A stretch of 12,841 bases of DNA from the NCBI GenBank assembly GCA_937885235.1, contig CAKZZK010000100.1, positions 1-12,841 of the forward strand, written 5' to 3'. Each line of letters begins with the position of its first letter. Within the stretch, counting starts at the first letter, position 1. Positions 7,194 to 12,841 of this stretch are shown one piece after another. This DNA is from an uncultured Treponema sp. (GTDB lineage: Bacteria; Spirochaetota; Spirochaetia; Treponematales; Treponemataceae). The notes under the pieces are model-generated. The model saw only the letters and a list, made by a program, of their open reading frames with translations, did no database searches and had not been told where the DNA came from. The translations under genes and the position numbers were made by a program.

Positions 7194-9092
7194 TCAACGC
7201 GGATAAAATACCCTGAGCAGCTCCATGCGCCCTGCCGCTTTGAGCGCCTCTATGACGAGGGGCTTGTTTTGGGGATGCGTGTATTGCAGAAGCGCGCGCT
7301 GCAGGCGCCGTTCACGGGCTCCGCGGGCCACATAGACGGGGGCAAAATGACCGTCGGGCATACGTTCGTGGGGATTGAGAGCCGTGTAGTACATGCAGGT
7401 GGCAAGGCTGCCGGGCGTGGGATAGAAATCCTGCACTTGATCAGGCACAAAGCCGGTCTTTTTAAGGTAGAGGGCAACGTCTATCGCTTCGTTCAAGCCA
7501 GCGCCGGGGTGCCCCGCAATGTAATAGGGAACGAGGAACTGCTTCTTGCCAAGCTCCTTGTTGATTTTTGCATATTCGGCAGAAAAATCCTCGTAGACAC
7601 GGTGTGTGCTCTTGCGCATAAGGCGCAGCACACCGTCGTTCACGTGTTCAGGCGCGACTTTCAGCTGGCCGCTGATATGGTGGGCACAGAGCTCGCGGAA
7701 AAAACTCTTGTCCTTGTCCATCATCAGATAGTCAAAGCGTATTCCCGAGCGGATGAACACCTTCTTTACACCGGGAAGCGCACGGAGCTTCTGCAACAGC
7801 GCCACGTAGTCGGCATGGCTCACCTTCACATTCGCACAAGGTTCCACCCCCATACAGTCTTTCGTGGGGCAGGCACCGCGCTCTTTCTGGGCAGGACAGG
7901 CATCCTGCCGGAAGTTCGCGGTAGGTCCTCCTACATCATGGATATAGCCCTTGAAGTCCACATCCTGCACCATCTGCTTTGCCTCTTGTATCAAGCTCTC
8001 ATGGCTGCGGGATTGTATGCGCCTTCCCTGATGGAAGGTGATGGCACAGAAGCTGCACGCGCCAAAGCAGCCCCTGCAGCTCGTCAGGCTGAACTTCACT
8101 TCCGAAAGCGCAGGCACCCCTGTTTTGCCGTTTTCAGCCTTTGCGTCATACATCGGGTGCCAGCGGCGCGTAAAGGGGAGCGCGTATACCGCATCGAGCT
8201 CCGCGGTTTCCAGCGGCAGTGCCGCCTTTTCCTGCACTACGAAGCGGCTGTCAGCTGCTTCGATGAGCACGCGCCCGTTGATGGCATCCGCATTCTGTTC
8301 CTGCACGAGGTAGGAGTAAGCAAAGAGCTCCTTGTCCCTGCTGACTTCGGCAAACGAGGGGAGCATGAGTGCTTTTCCCGCTTCCACTCCCGCCGCGACG
8401 AGGGGCATGGCAGACGCGTCCTTGCCCTGCGGAATATCGGAAAGCACGGGAAGCTCCGCGTATGGAGGCAGTTCCGACGCCTTGCCTGTGTACCAGCAGC
8501 TGCCCCTTACGCCGCGTACCTCCCTCGCGCTCAGCCCTGACCTGAGCAGCCCTGCCACTTCCACGATAGAATGCTCACCCATGCCGTAGAGCAAAAGGTC
8601 TGCTTTGCTGTCCAAAAGCAGGGAGCGGCGGACGGTGCCCGACCAGTAGTCATAATGGCTCGTGCGGCGCAGGCTTGCCTCTATGCCGCCGATGATGACG
8701 TTTACGCCCTTGTAGGCTTCGCGGATTTTTGACACATAAGCAATGGTAGCACGGTCGGGTCTGTGCCCTGCCATTCCTCCGTGGGCATAGGCATCTTCAG
8801 AACGGGGCTTGTTGTTGGCGGTGTAGTTGCTCACCATGCTGTCCATCGCTCCCGCACTCACGAGGAAAGCAAGCTTTGGCCGTCCAAATTCCTTGAATGA
8901 CTCCGCCGTGTGCCAGTCAGGCTGCGCAAGGATGCCCACCGTGTAGCCGTGCGATTCCAAAAGCCGCCCAAGCAGAGCAGCCGCAAAGGAGGCGTGGTCA
9001 ACATAGGCGTCGCCTGAGACAAAGACAAAATCCAGCGAATCGATGCCGCGCGAAAGCATATCCTCACGGCAGACAGGAAGAAAGGATGCCAT
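7194..9092 (-). CDS. ygiQ: YgiQ-family radical SAM protein
   Basis: The 632-residue product belongs to the YgiQ (UPF0313) radical SAM family, whose substrate is not established to my knowledge. The N-terminal part starts ASFLPVCREDMLSRGIDSLD followed by FVFVSGDAYVDH and looks cobalamin-domain-like. The radical SAM core carries CxxxCxxC as CFGACSFC at residues 342-349, which would bind the 4Fe-4S cluster, and ITFHQGR just after it. A second cysteine-rich stretch (CPAQK, ACPTKDCMG, PCANV) typical of the family may bind another cluster. The C-terminal tail is shorter than in E. coli. The frame is open back to an ATG at 9188, but the family-typical N-terminus and a promoter at 9133-9105 both favour the ATG at 9092. 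A ribosome binding site is not evident. The broken HAD gene lies 30 bases downstream. Confidence 0.95.
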   Translation of the reverse strand: MASFLPVCREDMLSRGIDSLDFVFVSGDAYVDHASFAAALLGRLLESHGYTVGILAQPDWHTAESFKEFGRPKLAFLVSAGAMDSMVSNYTANNKPRSEDAYAHGGMAGHRPDRATIAYVSKIREAYKGVNVIIGGIEASLRRTSHYDYWSGTVRRSLLLDSKADLLLYGMGEHSIVEVAGLLRSGLSAREVRGVRGSCWYTGKASELPPYAELPVLSDIPQGKDASAMPLVAAGVEAGKALMLPSFAEVSRDKELFAYSYLVQEQNADAINGRVLIEAADSRFVVQEKAALPLETAELDAVYALPFTRRWHPMYDAKAENGKTGVPALSEVKFSLTSCRGCFGACSFCAITFHQGRRIQSRSHESLIQEAKQMVQDVDFKGYIHDVGGPTANFRQDACPAQKERGACPTKDCMGVEPCANVKVSHADYVALLQKLRALPGVKKVFIRSGIRFDYLMMDKDKSFFRELCAHHISGQLKVAPEHVNDGVLRLMRKSTHRVYEDFSAEYAKINKELGKKQFLVPYYIAGHPGAGLNEAIDVALYLKKTGFVPDQVQDFYPTPGSLATCMYYTALNPHERMPDGHFAPVYVARGARERRLQRALLQYTHPQNKPLVIEALKAAGRMELLRVFYPR

Positions 9093-9104
9093 CTGTATGA
9101 GGCA

Positions 9105-9133
9105 ATAATATAGAAAAAAATGTGTTTTTACAA
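9105..9133 (-). promoter_or_regulatory. Probable ygiQ promoter
   Basis: On the minus strand TTGTAA at 9133-9128 is separated by 17 bases from TATTAT at 9110-9105, giving four of six and five of six consensus matches. The predicted +1 is near 9098, leaving a leader of about six bases before the ATG at 9092. A T-rich spacer is present. The outer end of the -35 box touches the left arm of the 15-bp inverted repeat. Confidence 0.55.
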
Positions 9134-9173
9134 GCATAGTTTTCCCCTCCCCACAAACGGGGAAAACTATGCT
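9133..9173. repeat. Perfect 15-bp inverted repeat between divergent promoters, operator candidate
   Basis: AGCATAGTTTTCCCC at 9133-9147 and its exact reverse complement at 9159-9173 are separated by 11 bases. The left arm reaches the -35 box of ygiQ; the right arm covers the TG of the extended -10 and the first base of the -10 of the kinase gene. A dimeric repressor bound here could shut both genes. The sequence could also fold as a hairpin, but no run of T residues directly follows either arm, so it does not look like a terminator. Confidence 0.85.
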
Positions 9174-9186
9174 ATACTGTCTTGTC
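9170..9186 (+). promoter_or_regulatory. Extended -10 promoter of the HipA-like gene
   Basis: TGC directly before TATACT (9170-9178) forms an extended -10 element, which can compensate for the poor match at the -35 position. The predicted +1 is about 9185, two bases before the ATG at 9187. No Shine-Dalgarno motif is present. Confidence 0.55.
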
Positions 9187-10326
9187 ATGGAAAGACTGCT
9201 TTACACGCTTATAAACAAAGAAACTCCTCTCTGCGACTTTGTCATTGAAGGCAAAGGCGAACTTGAGCTTTGCAAGATTGTCAAGAAATACGCTCCCCTG
9301 CCGTTTTGGTGCGAGCCATTGTCTGTCTGGGTTTCAAACAGGAGTGCCGCCAAGCACAGGGCGCACGTAAACAGGATTCTTGAAATGTGCGGCGGCAAAA
9401 CAAAGAGCGGCTTCATAGCCCTCACACACTGCCTTTCCCTGACGGATACCCTTTGGGTAAAAAGCAATGCCGAAAACGTAAGCTGGAATGACTTAAATCT
9501 ATATGAAAACAGCTTTGACGAAGTGGTGTCCAAGCTCTCCTTTGATGGCAACGGTCTTTTTGGAATACAGATGTCCACAACATCGCCAGAACTCACGACG
9601 GACGGAGCCTATGACAAATGCTGGCTGAACGAAAAGGACGGCATCCATCTCATCAAAACCGGCAGCAACGGAGCGAGGAACAGCGGGCTTGAACCTTACG
9701 GAGAAGTTCTGGCAAGCCAAGTATTTGAAAAAATCTGTACGTCGGTAAAATACACACTCAGAAAATATGACGGGCACACCGTATCGGATTGCAAGCTCTT
9801 CACTAGTCCTGAATTGGGATACAAGCCAATCAGCCTGTTCTTAAAGGGCGGAATAAAATACGGGCTCCCCGAAACATTTGAAATCTACCAAGAATTCAAC
9901 TGCGAGGACGCATTCCGCCGCATGATTGTTGCAGATTGCATCACGCTCAACTGCGACCGCCACTTTGGCAACTTTGGTTTCCTCGTGAGCAACGAGACTT
10001 TTGAGCGGACAGGCTTGAACCCCTGCTTTGACTTCAATATGGCGTTTGTCCCTTTTGCCGAGGAAGGCTGTGACTTTGGCAAGCCGGAACTGGACTTTGA
10101 CGAATGTCTTTCCCAAAGGGGCCCCGTAATCGGCAGCGACTATGTTGCCCCCGCCCGCGCGGTCCTGACGCCGGAAATCAAAAAATGCGTTACAGAAATC
10201 CGCGACACGGCGCTGACCGTCCCCTGTGACGAGAAATTCACAGAACGGCGCCTTGCACAGATGAATATGATAAAAAACGTGCAGTGCGAGCGGATTTTGG
10301 GCTTTAATACAGCGTGGGCATTTTAA
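9187..10326 (+). CDS. HipA-like kinase without an adjacent HipB partner
   Basis: The 379-residue product resembles the kinase domain of HipA, a serine/threonine kinase toxin, and the HipA-like CtkA group. IHLIKTG (K157) would be the ATP-contacting lysine, followed by the GSNGARNSGLEPYGEVLASQ loop with a conserved glutamate (E173). The catalytic loop reads ADCITLNCDRHFGNFGF, with D257 as likely catalytic base and N262 as metal ligand, and CFDFNMAF supplies the second metal aspartate (D282). The first 140 residues do not look like the usual HipA N-terminal domain. No small helix-turn-helix HipB gene lies on either side, so it may be an orphan, or a non-toxin kinase, or its regulator may be elsewhere. 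An in-frame ATG at 9169 exists but lies inside the inverted repeat and ahead of the -10 box, so 9187 is preferred. The gene converges on the glycan cluster with 21 bases between stops and no visible terminator. Confidence 0.8.
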   Translation: MERLLYTLINKETPLCDFVIEGKGELELCKIVKKYAPLPFWCEPLSVWVSNRSAAKHRAHVNRILEMCGGKTKSGFIALTHCLSLTDTLWVKSNAENVSWNDLNLYENSFDEVVSKLSFDGNGLFGIQMSTTSPELTTDGAYDKCWLNEKDGIHLIKTGSNGARNSGLEPYGEVLASQVFEKICTSVKYTLRKYDGHTVSDCKLFTSPELGYKPISLFLKGGIKYGLPETFEIYQEFNCEDAFRRMIVADCITLNCDRHFGNFGFLVSNETFERTGLNPCFDFNMAFVPFAEEGCDFGKPELDFDECLSQRGPVIGSDYVAPARAVLTPEIKKCVTEIRDTALTVPCDEKFTERRLAQMNMIKNVQCERILGFNTAWAF

Positions 10327-10347
10327 TCCGCACCTGCTCTGAGCCTT

Positions 10348-11295
10348 TCAAGCGAGCATCTGCTCCGCCACAGACTCGTCAAAAAGGCAGAAGCGTTGCG
10401 TTTCCGCGAGCTTTTTCAGCAGGGCATCCAAGCCGCTCAGGGGAATGCCGCGGGAAAGAAAGTATCTGCCATAATCCCCGTCAACCTGATTCTTTGCCGC
10501 GAGGTAAAAGACCGGGTGATACGCCCCGATGTTTCCGGGGTCACGGTTTGCTTCCGGGATGGCATCGCTGATGAGCCGGATGAGTTTACCGTAATCGTAA
10601 CGGGCACCGAAATCCTCCGAAAGCATATCCGCCATACATTCAGTGCAGACAGAGCCGTAACCAGTCCCTCTGCCCAGCAGCGTTCCTTCGATGACGAGCG
10701 CCCGCTCTTTTCGGAAAGCCGTGCCGAGAAAGCTGTCCGCAACAAAACGCGCAAGCCCGCTGTTTCCCTCGCTGCGGAGCCCAATCTTCACAGAGGCGGC
10801 AAGATTATTGTCCAAAATCAATGCGATACGCTGAATAAGACGGCTATCCGAAAGTCTCGCGCCGTCTACGATGTTCAGCTGGTCTATGCCTGTACTGCCA
10901 AATGACTCGCAGAGGCTTATGAGCTCCCGGTCAGAATAGTCATACGCTCCGACAAGATCGCAGACGGAACTATATCCTTTGGCGGCAAGCACAGCCACAG
11001 CCTTTAGCACTCTGTCCGCATTTCCCTGCCTCAACGGCAAGCGAATCCGCGCAATCTTTCCATTGCATTCGGGCAAAGCTGCGCAATCAAAGCGCTCCGT
11101 ATCTATCATCACGGAACAGGAGGCACCTGCTCCCTCCGCAAGCGGGTAATAATCCGTCAAAGCCTCTCCCGCAGACAGGCAGCCAAGCTCGATATGCTCT
11201 ATGCCCGCATCTGCAAGCCCCGCTGCAACAGCGGCACGCTGAGCACTGGTTATTCCTCCTGCCCGCAGCGTGTAATCACACAATTTTATGGTCAT
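10348..11295 (-). CDS. DRE-TIM metallolyase (aldolase) homologue lacking the metal ligands
   Basis: The 315-residue product aligns with the HMGL-like / 4-hydroxy-2-oxovalerate aldolase family, TIM barrels that normally cleave C-C bonds with a divalent metal. The start DYTLRAGG (7-14) matches the DxTLRDG signature, retaining the catalytic arginine R11 but with alanine A12 where the metal-binding aspartate should be. The later IGLRSEGNSGLA (171-182) aligns with the family segment IGFHGHNNLGLA, but both metal-binding histidines are replaced, by R174 and E176. The EGTLLGRGTGYG segment (203-214) is well preserved, so the fold is probably intact. It is either metal-independent, uses other ligands, or is non-catalytic. 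The ATG at 11295 has AGGGGA five bases upstream; a TTG at 11310 is also in frame. It follows the phosphatase gene by 18 bases and is surely co-transcribed. Confidence 0.85.
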   Translation of the reverse strand: MTIKLCDYTLRAGGITSAQRAAVAAGLADAGIEHIELGCLSAGEALTDYYPLAEGAGASCSVMIDTERFDCAALPECNGKIARIRLPLRQGNADRVLKAVAVLAAKGYSSVCDLVGAYDYSDRELISLCESFGSTGIDQLNIVDGARLSDSRLIQRIALILDNNLAASVKIGLRSEGNSGLARFVADSFLGTAFRKERALVIEGTLLGRGTGYGSVCTECMADMLSEDFGARYDYGKLIRLISDAIPEANRDPGNIGAYHPVFYLAAKNQVDGDYGRYFLSRGIPLSGLDALLKKLAETQRFCLFDESVAEQMLA

Positions 11296-11313
11296 ACTTT
11301 TCCCCTTCAAATT

Positions 11314-11826
11314 TCATCGATATACTCCGTATACCTTGCTAAACGCCTCTTCCCACTGCCCGATGCTGCGGAGATAATATTCCAGTATGTCCCGAACAGC
11401 GCCATGTCCACCCTGCACCGTACTGATATAGTCAGCCCGTGCAATGACTTCACGACAGCTATCGGAAGGACAGCCAACAAATTCTGCCAAGTCCATTGCC
11501 TTAAAATCATTAATATCATCTCCGATATATCCCAATTCCTCCCTCCTAATGCTGTTTTTTTGCAAAAACTCAGCCAGCCAAACATATTTGTCAAGCACAG
11601 CCTGTGAAAAGAAATCAATGTGCAATTCCTCCATCCTGCGCTTTGTGGCATTGCAGCTTCGCCCCGTAAGCACTATGATTTTTATTCCAAGGCTTCTGGC
11701 AAGCTTTATGGCTTCCCCGTCCCTCGTGGAAAAACGCTTCAGTTCATTACCCTCGTCATCATAATAAATTCCCGAATCAGTCATCGTTCCATCAACATCG
11801 ATCACAAAGTATTTGAGCGCTTCCAT
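11314..11826 (-). CDS. KdsC-like HAD phosphatase of a sugar-acid pathway
   Basis: The 170-residue product has the size and motifs of KdsC, the tetrameric C0-type HAD phosphatase that removes phosphate from 3-deoxy-manno-octulosonate 8-phosphate; related enzymes act on nonulosonic acid phosphates. Motif I is DVDGTMTD with D10 and D12, motif II is TGR at 54-56, motif III lysine is K80, and motif IV is GDDINDF with D103 and D104. GGHGAVRDILEYYL near 139-152 is the family's C-terminal signature. All catalytic residues are present. GAGGT seven bases before the ATG supports the start. Since known treponemes studied lack Kdo-type lipopolysaccharide, I infer a role in another surface sugar or flagellin glycan; the substrate cannot be read from sequence. 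It lies between the methyltransferase fragment (45-base gap) and the aldolase homologue (18-base gap). Confidence 0.9.
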   Translation of the reverse strand: MEALKYFVIDVDGTMTDSGIYYDDEGNELKRFSTRDGEAIKLARSLGIKIIVLTGRSCNATKRRMEELHIDFFSQAVLDKYVWLAEFLQKNSIRREELGYIGDDINDFKAMDLAEFVGCPSDSCREVIARADYISTVQGGHGAVRDILEYYLRSIGQWEEAFSKVYGVYR

Positions 11827-11871
11827 CTGTCCTACCTCTTTATCAAATATTGCACTTAACTCAAAAAGATT

Positions 11872-12345
11872 CTAAGATTTCACTAGTGCTATGCTAATAT
11901 GATCTCCTATAGGAAGTTTTACTACCCCCCCCCCATAACGATTTAAGATAAATTCATTATAATCAAGAACAGCCTTACTTACTCCCTTATAATTCATGTG
12001 AAAATAATCATGCACCAAAATAACGCCGCCCTCTATCATTCTTGGGAAAAAATACTGTACCCCTGCAAGGGTCGGCTCATACAAATCAAAATCCAAATTT
12101 ACAAACAAATAATGGTTATTGGGATTAACCAAAGCTGTCGTTTCTGGAAAATACCCTTTTACTATGTGAACCTTTTCAGGATATGCCATTTTCGCCATAA
12201 CGCATCTTTCATCCGTTTGGTTAAAATAAGCGCTTTGATAGTCAGACAACTTCATCTCTTTATCTTTCTGAATATCTCTTTCATCAAAACCATCAAATGT
12301 ATCAAACAAATACAAATCTGCCGTAGGGAAGCTTTCGAGCCAGTT
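11872..12345 (-). pseudogene. 5'-truncated TylF/MycF-type O-methyltransferase with G10 tract
   Basis: The remaining frame of 158 codons matches the C-terminal two thirds of TylF (macrocin O-methyltransferase) family enzymes, SAM- and metal-dependent sugar methyltransferases. LYLFDTFDGFDERD opens the preserved part, LDFDLYEPT carries the metal-binding aspartates, and HDYF follows. Intact relatives have roughly 80 more residues containing the GxxxG SAM-binding strand; here the frame ends at a TGA at 12348-12346, where the insertion sequence begins. A TTG at 12315 could start a 147-residue fragment, but this would lack part of the cofactor site. On the coding strand a run of ten G residues near the 3' end encodes GGG and keeps the gene in frame. 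The gene is visibly richer in A and T than its neighbours to the left, which suggests acquisition. It was probably the gene before the KdsC-like phosphatase in one operon. Confidence 0.85.
11925..11934 (-). repeat. Homopolymeric G10 tract inside the methyltransferase gene
   Basis: The plus strand has ten consecutive C, so the coding strand reads ten G within the codons for RYGGGVV. With ten bases the frame continues into a family-like C-terminus (LPIGDHISIALVKS). Gain or loss of one base would replace the last 16 or so residues. Tracts of this length are known slippage sites, including poly-G tracts in Treponema pallidum and Campylobacter surface genes. Confidence 0.9.
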
Positions 12346-12384
12346 TCAAAAGTATTAGCGGTCTCGGCTAAAAAAAAGCTTCCC
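12326..12384. repeat. Imperfect inverted repeat across the insertion-sequence left end
   Basis: GGGAAGCTTT then AGCC (12326-12341, with CG between) is mirrored by GGCT, AAA and AAAGCTTCCC in 12366-12384, with a 24-base central segment and a two-versus-five-base mismatch loop. It may be a terminal or subterminal repeat of the element, or a hairpin that shields the transposase from outside transcription. If the left arm belongs to the element, its boundary is near 12326 instead of 12346. Confidence 0.55.
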
Positions 12385-12841
12385 AATGTGTTATAATGGT
12401 AATTGAAAAGAAACCTAAGACACAGAGGGAAGCAACTATCAGAATACTAGCACAAACCATCGACGCAAGGCAAGGGCTTCTTGACCTTGAGAATAAGCTC
12501 CAGCCGTTCTGTGAGGAGAGGCTGACAGAAGAGCAGCTCAATCTTTACAGAACCATCAAGATTATCGAATTTGTAAATCCTCTGGACGAACCATCACACC
12601 ATATGGGAAGGCCGTCATACGGTCTTTTTGGGTTCCGACGCGCGCTTATTGCGATGAGCGTACTGCACATGAGGTGCATCGAGGATGTAAGGAAAAGGCT
12701 CATGGGTGACAGCAACCTGCGCCTGATCTGCGGTTTCCCCAGGGTTCCGAGCAAGGCGACCTTCTCCCGAAAGATTGCGCTCCTCACATCGATGAAGGAA
12801 GCCGACGTGACGCAGGACGCGCTCATCAGGAAATACATGTC
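12346..12841 (+). mobile_element. Left end of an insertion sequence (IS1182/IS5-like), runs off the window
   Basis: The element interrupts the methyltransferase gene. Its left boundary is not exactly fixed: homology of the methyltransferase holds to about 12330 and its frame closes at 12348. About 50 bases precede the transposase ATG, typical of such elements. The right end, the terminal repeats and any target duplication lie outside the window. Confidence 0.75.
12396..12841 (+). CDS. Transposase N-terminal part, DUF772 type (partial)
   Basis: The frame runs from ATG at 12396 to the window end, 148 codons, beginning MVIEKKPKTQREATIRILAQ. It contains the N-terminal helical region of IS1182/IS5-like transposases, with HHMGRPSYGLFGFRRALIA and, near residues 108-125, LRLICGFPRVPSKATFSR, which matches the DUF772 (InsH N-terminal) signature. 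The catalytic DDE domain should follow beyond the window. No Shine-Dalgarno motif precedes the ATG. A perfect TATAAT at 12392-12397 overlaps the ATG; a transcript from it would begin near 12404 and lack that start, so either this box is not used or initiation is at a later, non-ATG codon. Another possible site is AGAGGGA at 12424-12430, ahead of an in-frame ATC. Confidence 0.88.
   Translation, partial: MVIEKKPKTQREATIRILAQTIDARQGLLDLENKLQPFCEERLTEEQLNLYRTIKIIEFVNPLDEPSHHMGRPSYGLFGFRRALIAMSVLHMRCIEDVRKRLMGDSNLRLICGFPRVPSKATFSRKIALLTSMKEADVTQDALIRKYM

Noticed and set aside
7269..8540. Plus-strand open frame of 423 codons opposite ygiQ
   Set aside because: It is a codon-bias shadow of ygiQ with no recognisable motif.
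9133..9173. The perfect inverted repeat as an intrinsic terminator
   Set aside because: It lies between diverging genes and no T run directly follows either arm.
9169..9186. Earlier in-frame ATG for the HipA-like gene
   Set aside because: It lies inside the palindrome and upstream of the -10 box, so a transcript from this promoter would not contain it.
9093..9188. 32-residue N-terminal extension of YgiQ from an ATG at 9188
   Set aside because: The extension has no family similarity, crosses the inverted repeat and the ygiQ promoter, and the normal N-terminus starts at 9092.
10314..10571. Plus-strand open frame after the HipA-like gene
   Set aside because: It overlaps the aldolase homologue in antisense and has no recognisable content.
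11296..11310. TTG start at 11310 for the aldolase homologue
   Set aside because: The five extra codons include the ribosome binding site of the better ATG at 11295.
12545..12838. Minus-strand open frame of 97 codons at the right edge
   Set aside because: It is antisense to the transposase, which has clear DUF772 motifs.

Overview
The window looks like chromosomal DNA from a spirochaete, most likely a Treponema of moderate GC content. The reasons are a large DUF4954 beta-helix protein (a family known mainly from Spirochaetes and Bacteroidetes), an HtpG and a YgiQ-type radical SAM protein of matching style, and start codons sitting almost directly on -10 boxes. The species cannot be named from sequence alone.

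Layout. (1) 1-2170: htpG (Hsp90) with its own leader and a strong intrinsic terminator. (2) 2173-4407: a DUF4954 gene whose probable promoter -35 box lies in the loop of the htpG terminator and whose -10 box places the transcription start on the ATG. (3) 4404-6926, minus strand: a membrane-anchored sensor with an extracytoplasmic ABC-type substrate-binding domain and intact GGDEF and EAL domains; its stop codon interlocks with that of the DUF4954 gene. (4) 6949-7163, minus: a broken Cof-type HAD phosphatase, followed upstream by an intact ygiQ-family radical SAM gene (7194-9092, minus). (5) 9093-9186: a divergent promoter region with a perfect 15-bp inverted repeat, then a solitary HipA-like kinase gene (9187-10326, plus). 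(6) 10348-12345, minus: a three-gene glycan-type cluster: a 5'-truncated TylF-like methyltransferase carrying a G10 tract, a KdsC-like phosphatase, and a DRE-TIM aldolase homologue that has lost its metal ligands. (7) about 12346-12841, plus: the left end of an insertion sequence encoding the N-terminal part of a DUF772-type transposase; it interrupts the methyltransferase.

How the parts work together. The first five genes look like housekeeping and signalling genes with separate promoters. The right-hand third is accessory: an apparently acquired, AT-richer surface-glycan cluster with a slippage-prone homopolymer, now damaged by an insertion sequence. The features most worth a second look are the G10 tract, the metal-ligand-less aldolase homologue, the operator-like palindrome in front of the partnerless HipA-like kinase, and the repeated leaderless promoter arrangement. 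I see no tRNA, rRNA, CRISPR array or replication origin.
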